Assembly: GCA_036346225.1 (NCBI GenBank)
Contig: JARFIW010001469.1
Location: 6,728,001-6,792,000 of the forward strand
Direction of reading: 5' to 3'
DNA: 64,000 nt
Origin: Platerodrilus igneus
Lineage: Eukaryota > Arthropoda > Insecta > Coleoptera > Lycidae
The notes beneath the pieces are model-generated. The model did not search any database, was not told the DNA's origin, and saw nothing but the letters and a program-made list of their open reading frames with translations. A program made the translations under genes and the position numbers. Numbering within the stretch: the stretch's first letter is position 1; every line of letters begins with the position of its first letter. Shown piece after piece: positions 44,831 through 55,113 of this stretch.

Positions 44831-45205
44831 TTAAGGTGTGTTATGAATACCATCCTTAGTTTTATAGAACAGTTTTCCATCATGGGACCAACAATTTCTA
44901 ACACCATACTGCTGTTGGAGTTTCATTAGCTTTTTATGACGCATTGCAGTTAAGTCCTCACGAAGTATATACGGACTACCTTTCAAGAGCGCTTTCTTAT
45001 TGTAAACCAATGTACGATCACGATAGTTTAAGAATTTTATGATTATACCCCGAGGTTTATTCCTTAAGGACGAACCTTGCCCTACACGATGCGATCTCTC
45101 TATATCGTTAATAGACAAGGTTAGTTTAAGATATTTATTTATAACTTGTAAAACGATATCATCAGTGGATTCACCATCTAAAACATGACAGGCACTGGTA
45201 TTTAA
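44831..45205 (-). pseudogene. LINE ORF1 C-terminal (Transposase_22-like) domain
   Basis: Begins inside the protein: NTSACHVLDGESTDDIVLQV, then SINDIERSHRVGQGSS, RGIIIKFLNYRDRTLVYNKK, SPYILREDLTAMRHKKLMKL and NCWSHDGKLFYKTKDG, ending at 44831. The IERSHRVG...R.I.VKF..Y..R..V...K pattern is the RRM/C-terminal domain of L1-type ORF1 proteins found in several LINE clades. The missing N-terminus shows 5' truncation at insertion. Open but partial. Confidence 0.85.
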
Positions 45206-45440
45206 ATTCTATACTAACACTTTGGCTTTAGTTTGTACGTGCGGCAGAACGTTGACGGTAACAGTGACAGTTTTCTTGTATGTCATCACTTAAAACTTCT
45301 TTAATATGAACTATACCATTCTTAAAGCACAAACGTTTTGAAACATTTTGGCCATCATTTACAAGAACTAACAGAAGAACCGAGGTCTAAAATACAATTG
45401 CTATAATAACTATTTACGCTATCGTCCAAAATTGAATAAA
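45205..45440 (-). pseudogene. gypsy aspartic protease fragment
   Basis: The minus strand reads SVNSYYSNCILDLGSSVSSC; the DLGSS matches the D(T/S)G(A/S) active site of retroelement proteases with Leu at the second position. Frameshifts follow, then VTVTVNVLPHVQTKAKVLV, where the frame is cut by the LINE. Protease processes the gag-pol polyprotein. It directly follows the gag zinc-knuckle frame. Confidence 0.7.
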
Positions 45441-45444
45441 TTTC

Positions 45445-45960
45445 CTACTCTAAAACTGTCAGGTGTTTGGCATTACAATTAGTACGGTTCGAGAGGAATA
45501 CCTTTGGAGCGCCACATCCAAAACATAAAATACTAGAAGATTTAGTGACAGTAGAGGGTATTTTCAACTCTTTAGGTTGCAATTTAAGACAGTTTTCCTT
45601 CACATGACCAAAGATTTTGCAATATGGACAACGAGAACGAACAACGCTCTTTGAAACTACTTCTTGGTTATTGACTATACTTACATTGGACACCAGCAGA
45701 AACTTAGTGCAAATACTGCTCCATTCACGAGCGCTAGCTAATAATTCTTTGGTAGTCGAAACTTCAGACTGAGGGAGCATTTCTCTAATTTTGAGACGAA
45801 ATAAACCATATGCCATATGTCAATAGCCATAGTTTTGTTTACACACATTTTCATCTGAAACGTTTAGGCAGTCGTTATAGATTACAACAGCATCTAGAAA
45901 AGCGTAAACATGCGATGAATCTTAGAACCATCGAATCTCGTTGTACATTTTGAAATGTGT
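45445..45960 (-). pseudogene. gypsy gag with zinc knuckle
   Basis: The frame 45816-45445 reads MAYGLFRLKIREMLPQSE, LLASAREWSS, then SRCPYCKIFGHVKENCLKL, a CCHC knuckle (C-x2-C-x4-H-x4-C), and ILCFGCGAPKVFLSNRTNC, a second Cys pair. Upstream in another frame HISKCTTRFDGSKIHRM extends it to about 45960. Gag packages the element RNA. The N-terminal part and 5' LTR are not identified. Confidence 0.75.
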
Positions 45961-46379
45961 CCATAATTATTTACATTTACATTTTCAAAATACCGAAGCG
46001 GAAGCGTGGGATATTTAAAAAGAATCCTAAATTCAGTGAAAATATCAGGGTAGAATTGAACTTAACAAGATATTGCAGGTGAATTCTTCAAAACCAGAAA
46101 TTTCCACTTACAGTTTTGACGATGAATGTAATGAAATATAGAAAAAATTTACAAACTGCTCTAAAAATATCCAAGAGCAGCAGTGCATCTACAAGGGCTT
46201 CTTGAAAAAATTCCACTAAATCACAGAAACAGTTTTAACTAGTAGGTTCATTTGTATTGTAAAAACAACAAACAAATATTCAGCCTCTACGACGAGCTGC
46301 TAGATTTAAAGAAATCTGGTTCTATTTATTGAGTAATGGACTCTTAAGTGTAGCAATCTCGGAACACGATAAGAAAAAA
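45961..46379. other. Between gypsy gag and LINE fragment, nothing recognised
   Basis: Probably includes the worn gypsy gag start, leader or 5' LTR, but no match to the 38654 LTR start was found. Confidence 0.3.
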
Positions 46380-46588
46380 ATAACAAAGCGTATGCAAACT
46401 ACTACGTGTATATTACTCAACTGTATATTTCATTTGGGGAAAATGAATTCGCAACTGCTGCAGATGCTTTTAATCAGGATTTGGCAGCCTTACTTGATTA
46501 TTCTCTTCCAGTAAATCCGTCTAAAACTGAACTTCTACTTTTTGGGCTTAAACATTTAAAAAACAAATATCTTTCTACTTGTAATATA

Positions 46589-47823
46589 CGAGGGACACTA
46601 TTTATGTATTGAGAATAGAAAGAATAAACAAATGAATTTGAAGAAAAATACTTTTATTGCTTTTCAAAATAATCGCCTTTAACATCTATATACTTTGGCG
46701 TTCGATTGAACCACCCTTACTTTGTTCAGTCAGAAGATGGTAACTCTAAAACATGCGTTTTGTAGGCCTCAACCGCGTCTTCGGGCAATGAAAATCGTTG
46801 TCCACGCAGTTTAGCATTAATTACTGGAAACAAGAAGAAGTCATTGGGTGTCAAGTCGGGGCTGTAAGGCGGATGACCCATCAATTCAATCTTTTGTGTG
46901 TCCAAATACTCGTTTGTTGTATGGGATGTGTGTTAGCTCGCATTGCCGTGATGCAAAATGATTCGTCCTTTTGGGTTGGTTTCTCTCAATTTACCGAAAA
47001 CTTCAGGCAAACAAATGGGTCGTATACCACGCTGATTTAACGGTTTTTTGATTTTCAAGAGCCACAGTTGCTACAGGACCGGTTTTCGTGAAGAGAAACG
47101 CCATCATTTGCTTCTTAACGCTTTGAGAACCAACTACTTTTGTTGGCTTTACTTCACATTGAAACACCCAAACTACCGACTGGCCTTTTCTTTCTGGTTC
47201 GGCCGTATAAATCCACGACTCGTCACCTGTGACGATGTTGTATACCGCTTTGGATGCACCATAGTTGTATTTTGAAATTATTTTACGGCATCAATCGACA
47301 CGAGCATTTTTTTGAGCACCTGTCAACAAACGTGAAATCCAAACCGCACACAGCTTCCGAACACACAAATGTTCGTGCAAAATCTTATGTATGATGGTCA
47401 TACTAATACTTAAACATCTCTTGATTTCTTGATATGTCACATGACGATCTTCTTTAATTAGTTTTCGCACATCATCGATATTTTCCGGCACAACGACCGA
47501 TTTTGGACGACGTTCTTTAACTTCATCCGTGGACGAACTACGTCCACGTTTGAATTCAGTGTACAGTGGCTGTGGATGGCGCTTCATCGCCAAAAGTTGA
47601 ATTCAGTTAATTGATGCATTGTTCTCGAGTGAGACCATAATAAATCATAGCTCGAAAATTTTCGCGAGTTAATTCCATATTTGGCTGAGATGAAATTTTA
47701 AACACTGTAAAAAATACAAATAGTGCTCGCACGTCAAAACTTTCTGAGTACCTATAACCTCAAAAATGTCAAACCTTGCAATACGAGTGTTGCCAGTTCT
47801 CAATACATAAATAGTGTCCCTTG
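46589..47823 (-). mobile_element. mariner transposon, complete ends, TA target duplication
   Basis: 1235 bases between TA dinucleotides at 46587-46588 and 47824-47825. The ends are inverted repeats: CGAGGGACACTATTTATGTA on the left and, in reverse complement, CAAGGGACACTATTTATGTA on the right, continuing TTGAGAA, so about 27 bases with one mismatch. The element sits inside a LINE fragment and carries a broken transposase on the minus strand. Confidence 0.95.
46640..47593 (-). pseudogene. mariner transposase, catalytically dead
   Basis: The frame 47593-47291 begins MAMKRHPQPLYTEFKRGRSS (family starts a little upstream) and reads ERRPKSVVVPENIDDVRKLI, HVTYQEIKRCLSISMTIIH and RKLCAVWISRLLTGAQKNAR. 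After a frameshift VTGDESWIYTAEPERKGQSV has the first catalytic Asp. The second catalytic motif reads HHGNAS* instead of HHDNASSH, so Asp is Gly and a stop follows. YSPDLTPNDFFLFPV keeps the third Asp. The order and spacing match D,D34D mariner transposases, resembling the mellifera subfamily by the GRTS...ERRPKSVVVPE text. Cut-and-paste activity is lost. Confidence 0.92.
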
Positions 47824-48115
47824 TAGATATTGCTTTGTAATAAAACTGAATATAGCAATCAAACTCGATATTTAGGGTTGATCATGGACACTGAACTAAC
47901 ATTTACGTTCCACGTAAACAGCTGTCTTCAAAGAGCATATAACTCCTTCAAAAGTATTTATGCCAACAGGAAAGTTCTAACTAAGGAACTTAAAAATGCT
48001 TCTTTGTGGTACTTTGGTTCTATCTCATTTTAATTTCTGTGACTACATATATGGCCCATTTCTAAACTATTTCAACAAAACTCGAATAAGTAGTTAATTC
48101 TATTAAAATCATAAA

Positions 48116-49257
48116 CTTGAGAAACCACAAAAGTATTTTGTTGTTCCTGTTAAATACATATTGGAACGAAACTTAGGGTCATAAATTATTTTATATCACA
48201 AAAGAGCAAACCTAATATTTATTTCAGTTAACTTTCATCGCGGAATCATGCCATTTTAAGAATTATGAAATAACAGTAAATTTATTATACATCTCAAATA
48301 TAGGAGAGCTTGCTACAAATTTCAGTTAAATAAAATAGAAGCCTTGTATAATCCAAACCACATCCAACCCGGATTCTTACAATGTAATAAAAACACAGGC
48401 GGTAAGTAGTGGAATTCACTAAGATTAAGGCTACAGATAATTATATTTTTCCATACACAGTAAAAAGGGTTACAATGTATTTATTCAGATTGATGAGAAA
48501 ATGCAAGCATGATACGGGATCACGCCTGAGTCTCGTAGATTAGGAATGTGACACAATAACAACCTTCCATCAAATATGAAGAGTAGGAAGGACGAATGCT
48601 AGACTGTGGAGGATAACCACAAATTAATTACTCGTGAGTTATAAACCGAAACACAAGTAAGGGTGATCTTGAAAACAAAGTTAGGCGTGTACCTGTATGA
48701 TTATGAATTAGGATATGGGCGGTAACGTGGAAATATCTCGCTGATTTTCGACTTAACCAAAACAAAAACATTTGAACGAATTGGTTCCAAGCAATAAATA
48801 AATATTGGAAATAATAATAAAACCGGATGGCAAACTAATGTCAACTCCTGGTTCGATGGAATTCCTTTACCTGAAGGAGTATTGTAAAGTCATTGCTCAC
48901 TAAGTTGTTGTTTGACTTTTTATTGTGGTGTTTATGCATGATGTTATTTGAAAATATTTTAATAAATTATACGTCTGCTCATAGTTATAGCATAGAGTAA
49001 ATTATTAGATGTATCAAATCTGGACATTGAGAGTTTTAAGTGCATATTTGAGACCCATTATAAATTATTTTCATTGAATCATTAAGGATATAATCAATTG
49101 AATATCAACTGTTTATGAGATTTTGTGTATTTGTTTACAGGAACATTGTTCTGTCGCTGATGTATAAATTAATGTTAGCAACTTTAAACATTTTTATGTA
49201 TACCTGTTTGTAGGAATAATGGAATAGTATTGTAGTAATATAGTGTTACACGTAGAA
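48116..49257. other. Intergenic, no gene seen
   Basis: Possibly further decayed LINE sequence up to about 48390, but no motif is legible. Confidence 0.3.
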
Positions 49258-49440
49258 TGAGCGGGCCTGTAAGAAAAGAAAAAATCAGTAATGGAATACA
49301 CGCTGGAATTACGATGGCAGGGAAGGGGAACATAGAAAAAGAATATTACGTTAACACAGCGGGAGATGGTTGGGGGGGGGGACAAAATAAAAATTTACAA
49401 TAGTCATTTTAGGCGCAATCAACAAACCAGCACCAATAAC
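49258..49440 (+). repeat. Anonymous dispersed repeat, contiguous copy
   Basis: Two blocks (49258-49378 and 49386-49440) match 50042-50160 and 50793-50850. Shared text includes AGTTATGGAATAC/AGTAATGGAATAC, GAATTACG, AACACAG.CGGAGATGG, then TTTACAATAGT and AGCACCAA. Here the blocks are adjacent. Confidence 0.6.
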
Positions 49441-50041
49441 TAATTAAGTACCAACGCTGATGGATACTTATCTCGTCCATATATAATTTCCACACCAATT
49501 GTCTTGGTTATCCATCCATATAGAAACAATATCACATGAAACCTACACTAATATCTTTATTGTAATAATAATAGCATTAAATAATTAACAAAGCCTCGCT
49601 CATTAATTTCTTAATATTTTTACGATACAAGTAAAATCTAGGAACCATAAATGAGTACAGCTATTGTTACCTGTCGACCATGATGACATTCTCTCACGTA
49701 GGCTTTTAAGGGTTATTGGTACCTGCAATGTACACATATCATCATAACCCAATCTGCCTACAAACGGCAGCTAGACGAAATGTGTGACAACGACAGTGTA
49801 ATATTTTCTATGTTAAGGCCAAGCAAGCATTGGTTCAATGAACTTAAGAGTATAGGTTAAAATCCGGGCTAAAAATGTGGGGTGAAATCCAGGCTGAAAA
49901 CATCAAAATTTCTATTGGAAACATCGTCCTTCAAATACCTACCAGTGGCATAGAAGGAAACAATTTTTGCACAGAAGATATGTCAGTAATTGCTTGAAGA
50001 ATTGTTTTTAATATTAAGCGAGGAGCTTGATACGCTTAAGA
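49441..50041. other. Intergenic, nothing recognised
   Basis: No motif-bearing frame or tandem repeat. Confidence 0.35.
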
Positions 50042-50850
50042 CAAGCAGGCCAGCAGGAAAAGAACGACATCAGTTATGGAATACTCGCCGAATTACGGTA
50101 GCAAAGGAAGGGAAAGAAAGAAAACGAATGCCACGCTAACACAGTCGGAGATGGGGGAGCCTAAGTACGAAACAACAGGACACGCTACCAAATTCTCTTT
50201 TTTTAGAACAGTTATACCGGAAATTATAATTAAACACGAAAACACATGTGAAATATAACTCTTATAGGCAACTTCTATGAGTTTAGATACCAAATAATAT
50301 TAAACTGCTGGTTTAAATATGAACATTTGAATTTTTCACTCCTCACGTACTAATATTAAATATTAATTATATCTAAATAACATTCAAATCACAAGGTGTT
50401 TTGCAAATAAAAGAGCTACGCCATTATGCACCCCTTAAATATTACCACAGACTTTAGGCTAACAACACTAAGTAGAATTTAACAACTGTAATTTATAACA
50501 CTGCATTGACACGGCAAACAACTAATCATTACAATTACACAATGGTTAAAACACAATAACATGACGAATTCAAATTACGTCTGTTGAACTCGAAAATTCG
50601 TGGAAAACATGGCGACAAGCGTAAAGCAATTTTAAATTCTAAATACAGCAATAAGGCTATATAGCTATGAAAGTAAATATACATAGGGCATAAACGTAAG
50701 TATAAATATCGCCAGAATATTACCTAATTACTTACTAGATTGACGCTGACGAGCTTGACCGAAATAGAAACTACTAAAACATAAGACACAAAACATATTT
50801 ACAATAGTGCATATAGATACAATCACCAAACTAGCACCAAGAAGTGAACA
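50042..50850 (+). repeat. Anonymous dispersed repeat, copy with about 630-bp insert
   Basis: The block at 50042-50160 and the block at 50793-50850 match the contiguous copy at 49258-49440. The 630 bases between them (50161-50792) have no counterpart there. No terminal repeats of the insert are evident. Confidence 0.5.
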
Positions 50851-52629
50851 AAGCTTACAGCATTAAATAGTCAACTATGGTGTACTTGCCAAACCATACA
50901 CATTTCTAACATGCACTCAGCTAACGTGCCGTAAAAGAGTGATGTGGGTATCAGCTGTTGGTCACAATATTTTCTCACGCAAGACGCGGAGGGTTTTGTT
51001 AACTTTTCAAAAGTAACAAATAGTTACACCAAAAAGAAATACGAAGTATTAATATTAAAATCTAAAACGTATTTTTACAATATGTTGACAACCGTATTTC
51101 GATTTTGTAAGAGTTTATTTTATCAGATTTTTAAGTATTGTATAAAAAAATGATAATAAACTATGTGTATATTTCAATGGTATCGTAACGTCATTTGACA
51201 ACAGCATAAGAACATTTCTTTCTCACTGCCTGGTTGGGTTTACAGTTAATAAATATTACCGCATTGAAGAAACAACAGTCACCATTTATAATATCAAAGA
51301 GACAAGAAAATCTACAAGTACGAAATGGAACGTATCAAGCTGATTTCATTTTTATAACACCTCTACGAACACCTCGTATGTATAAGCTAATAGCATATTT
51401 TCTATTAGACATAAATCAAGATCTGTCCGTGAGAGAGCACGCTTCTATCAGCAACTTTGGATAGTATATGACGAACAGCCACTTCTACAGTGAAGCTTTA
51501 GGTCTCTTTCATGGCAGATTGCCTTGGTTACAAGTTTGGTCGTGTATGAATTTGTCAGCAAGTTTGCAACTTCGAGATATTTCGTAAAACACGTTTTCAC
51601 AACCTTTGAGCTCATTTGCTTAATCAAGAAGTGGACGAATGGATGAGATATTCGTGTATTATTTGAACACACGTGTAAAAATTTAGCCCGTCAGAAATTT
51701 TATAGAATTTTAAATATTTTTATGTATATTCTTCATTGACTAAGAATTGTGTTTTAAACACCTGAATCTTCTTAATACTTTTCCGTCTATTTAATAATTA
51801 TTTCCGGACCCTGTGAAATACAGCATGTATAATTCTCATTCTGTTAGTTTTTCTAGATATATAACATTGAAATGACGAGCATAAAGTTTAAACTTTTATA
51901 CATGGGCGTTTTAGAGCTATATTTTATATTAACGGTGATAAAGTTGACACAAGATGACGCCCATTAAAGAGTTGCTTATTTAATTATGTCATTCTTGTTG
52001 TAAGAACTACGTGAAATTTGCATACACTTAAGCAAAAATTTAGCGGTGACATATTTTAAGCTTCATTTGCATTACATAGAGAGTATAAGTTTAAATTGAT
52101 GCTATCACGTGGCAAATTTAAAAACTTTTCTTCTTAAAAATATTAAGGAGATAATAGAATTAAATCGTATATTTTTTTTTATAAATTTTAATTGGTACGT
52201 CCGTTGGACACTTTATCAGTAGGTTCACAATAAAGGTCCTGTACAATAAGACATATATACAATTCTAACCTATAGTTAACTATTGTTATTAGTATCACAG
52301 GATAAAACAGGGATACAATACGCCAAGGGGCTTATAAAGGCGATTTTTCATCTAACATACTCAGAGATCCACGGATAAATGGGAGGATTGACAGAGGATG
52401 TACAACACGTGGAAAATGCGTTGTTATCGTTCGAGTGGGCGACGTTTGAAAGCATGTAGGCTTGGCTTGATTATTTCTTTAATAATTGCAAGCAAAAATA
52501 ATTATAAGTTCATAAAAACATGTAAATAAACATAAAAAAGTTAAAATATGAATGGTTTTATAGTTTGAAGCAATTGCTTGTGGAACCAAAAACAAACTTC
52601 AACACTGATTAAATGAATGTGTGTACAAT
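50851..52629. other. AT-rich intergenic, no gene seen
   Basis: Open frames at 50944, 51234 and 51448 carry no motifs. Confidence 0.4.
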
Positions 52630-52935
52630 TTAACGGGGTGTATAAGTCTTCGGTAGTCTTCAGATTTCTTCGGAATGCTTCGGAAATTGCTTCTGCGGCC
52701 CAGTGAGGACTTGAACAACGATAGTTAGGAGTTATGTACAGTTTGAAGAGGTCCAGACATCTTCGGTGGTCTTCGGATCTCTTCGAAAGGCTTCGTGTTT
52801 GAATTGTGGGTCAATGTTACGTTACAAAGAATTATGGTATTAACTTAAAAACTACTAATTTACAATATATACAAGTATAGAGGGTTCAGAAGGTCTTCGG
52901 TTGTCTTCTGAACTCTTCGGCAGGCTTCGTGGTAG
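52630..52935 (+). repeat. Tandem-like CTTCGG-rich array, three units
   Basis: Three related segments, TCTTCGGTAGTCTTCAG, TCTTCGGTGGTCTTCGGATC and TCTTCGGTTGTCTTCTGAAC, each followed by CTTCGxxAxGCTTCG, start near 52648, 52760 and 52893. The units are 110-135 bases apart with diverged spacers. Confidence 0.7.
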
Positions 52936-53069
52936 TGATGCCTCTACGGGGAGGGGGATGTCGTCCCGGTGGTAGAGTTTGATAGATGCAATCACAATAG
53001 CGACTTGTCGGTGAATTAGAATGACATGCCTTGGCTACGGCGTCGGACAGCGTCACCGTCGGAGGAAAC

Positions 53070-53190
53070 GCAAGCTATGGGGAGCACTGCTTGTTGTAGT
53101 ATAGCAGGCTGTGGAGAGCGCTGCTCGTTGAAGGGTTTTGCAGGCTATGAAGCACTGCAAGGTGATTCCTTAGGCTATGGTGAGCACTAA
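53070..53190 (+). repeat. Short tandem array, AGGCTATGGAGAGCACTGC type
   Basis: Four related copies (GCTATGGGGAGCACTGC, GCTGTGGAGAGCGCTGC, GCTATGAAGCACTGC and GCTATGGTGAGCACTAA), spaced about 30-45 bases. Confidence 0.7.
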
Positions 53191-53522
53191 AGAATCTTTC
53201 GGGAATTTGAAATTACATTTATACACTTCCATTTCATATTCTTCCTGTGTTGAAAAACGTTAACGATGTCTTTAACCAATGGAATTGTGTTTTTTGAGTT
53301 TTGAATGTAAAAAAATCTCCAAAATTTAGTTTGTCCAATGAAAGTACAGATTTTTGGGTAGCACAAAAAATGAGTTGAAATTTCTCGGGATTCTTGATTT
53401 GTTCTGTGTTCAGCTCGTGTATTTAGGTATAGTCAACTGCAATTCTGTCAGTTTGTTCTGTGCTCAGCTTGCGTGCGGTGATGTAGTCAAAGCGTTAATC
53501 TAAATTATTTAAAGAATAATAA
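53191..53522. other. Intergenic before RTE copy 2
   Basis: Two weak copies of CAGCT(C/T)G.GT with TTTGTTCTGTG(T/C) (about 53400 and 53452). No gene. Confidence 0.3.
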
Positions 53523-55109
53523 AATAATAATCACCATCATCATTAGGTCATTAGTCCTAGAAGTGGTTGGACGCGTACTCTCATTGTTTCCTAGTTTTAA
53601 CCAACCTACACATTTCCCTGAAACTTGCACAGACTGCATCTATCACTATCTGCGACAGTCTGATCTCGGTCTACTTCTACCTATCTTTTCCTACCTCTGC
53701 TTGTAATATATCCTGTACTATTCCCCAGAAATGCCTTAGAAAACCTCCTGTCCCTCTATTTCACATATTTTTTCGTTTTCCACAGATATCTTTATTCCTC
53801 TACTATTTCTACAACCTATTTGTTATTAACTTTGTCTGTTCATGCATCTGAAGCCCAACATTCCAGAAGACTTCTATATCCTTCTGTCTGCTTTTCCCAC
53901 TGCCCCTATTTCATAGACGTTTTGTGCTGTGCTCCACAGATATTCTTTGAACAGTTTTCTTCTTGTATCTATGTTCGTTGTTTTTGAATATAGCTGCTGT
54001 CTTTCTTGTTTGATGCAATTCGGTCACCTTCTTTGTTTTTCACTTATATACCATATTTCCCGAATATTCATGGTATGTGAAGGGGGATAAGCAGCCTTTG
54101 GCTGCCAAGTTCCCCCAGCACTTGAACCTTTATGGAATTAATAGTTTTCCAATTTATCCTTTCGCACAATCAACATTAGTGGAAAATATTTCACAACCAA
54201 CACCTGTAGTTGTTTATAATAATCATCATATTTAAGAGCACTTATTTTTTCATCTTGAAGCTGGTTGGACTTTTACCTCAGCCTATTTATGTTCTGAGCT
54301 AGTCTGCATAGTCCCCTGAAATTCTCACAATACCCTATCAACAGCTCGAGTCCCTTCTATTGTTTTCTAATTATATGCCCTGTTTCACCGAGATTCAGTG
54401 GTATGTGAGGGGGGTTAAGCAGCCTGTGGCTGCCAAGGATCCCCCAACACTTAGACATTTGCTGTATTAATAGTTTTTCGGTAAATCCTTTCCACAATTA
54501 ACATTAGTTGAGAGTATTGCAAAACCAATATCTGTAGTTGTTTATATTAATCTCATCTTTAAGTACAGTTATTATTTTTGTCATTAGTTTTTCCATCTTG
54601 TGACTGGTTGGAAGCGTACCTCCATTGATTTCTATTCTGAGCTAGCCTACACATTTCCCTGAAATTCTTACAGCCTACATCTTTCACTATATGTGTGTGC
54701 TGTAGTCTAGCCTAGGTCTACCTCTTCTTCTCTTTTTACCTATCTCTGATTCTAATATATTCCAAACTATACCCTCATGTCTAAATATGTGGCCTATCAT
54801 CCTATCTCTCCTATTTTTTACTGTTTTCCACATACCATTTCTACTACCTCTTTGTTCTTAACTTTGTCTGTCCATGATATCTTCATTTCAAAGACTTCTG
54901 CCTTTTTCTTGCCTGCTTCTCCTATTATCCAGGCTTCACAGCCCTACAGCGCTGTGCTCCACACATATGTTTTAAGCAATATTTTCCTTGTTTCTATGTT
55001 TGTTGACTTTGAACATAGTAGTTGCTTTTCTTGTTAAATGTAGCACGACCTTGTGCTAATCTTTATTTTATATCTTTTGTGCTTTTCCAATCTTGCGTTA
55101 TTTGGCTTC

Positions 55110-55113
55110 CTAG
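55110..55113. repeat. CTAG target-site duplication, left
   Basis: CTAG here and at 56654-56657. RTE copy 1 has a single CTAG at the same codon position (GGCTTCCTAGGTAGCAG). Confidence 0.9.

Larger units (their letters stand above)
41314..45205 (-). mobile_element. LINE inserted into the gypsy element
   Basis: A minus-strand LINE with a (TAA)n tail at 41341-41314, RT (43690-41638), endonuclease (44424-43777), a spacer and the C-terminal part of ORF1 (45205-44831), where it is 5'-truncated. The gypsy protease frame (VTVTVNVLPHVQTKAKVLV) runs up to the ORF1 edge, and the gypsy pol frame resumes just below the TAA tail, so the LINE landed in the gypsy. Possible target duplication: TATTTGAAAT at the tail side against TATTTAAAT at the 5' side, imperfect. 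Confidence 0.85.
38654..45960 (-). mobile_element. Ty3/gypsy LTR retrotransposon, split by a LINE
   Basis: Minus-strand order: gag with zinc knuckle (45960-45445), protease (45440-45205), [LINE insertion 45205-41314], RT (41260-40480), RNase H (40400-39766), integrase (39760-38705), polypurine tract and LTR start (38654). The domain order protease-RT-RNase H-integrase is that of Ty3/gypsy, not copia. Many frameshifts make it inactive. The 5' LTR is not recognised above 45960. Confidence 0.88.
46380..48115 (+). pseudogene. LINE RT fragment (plus strand), split by mariner
   Basis: Before the mariner the plus strand reads ITQLYISFGENEFATAADAF, LAALLDYSLPVNPSKTELLL and FGLKHLKNKYLSTCNI (46406-46585); this is the sequence after the YADD loop (here worn). 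After the mariner it resumes as YSNQTRYLGLIMDTELTFTF, AYNSFKSIYANRKVLTKELK and, one frame over, VLSHFNFCDYIYGPFLNYF, the thumb of a CR1/Jockey-type RT. Joining the two sides restores the expected block order. No endonuclease or ORF1 is seen upstream, so it is a short remnant. Confidence 0.82.

Noticed and set aside
46798..47275. Plus open frames of 75-80 codons
   Set aside because: Antisense to the mariner transposase.
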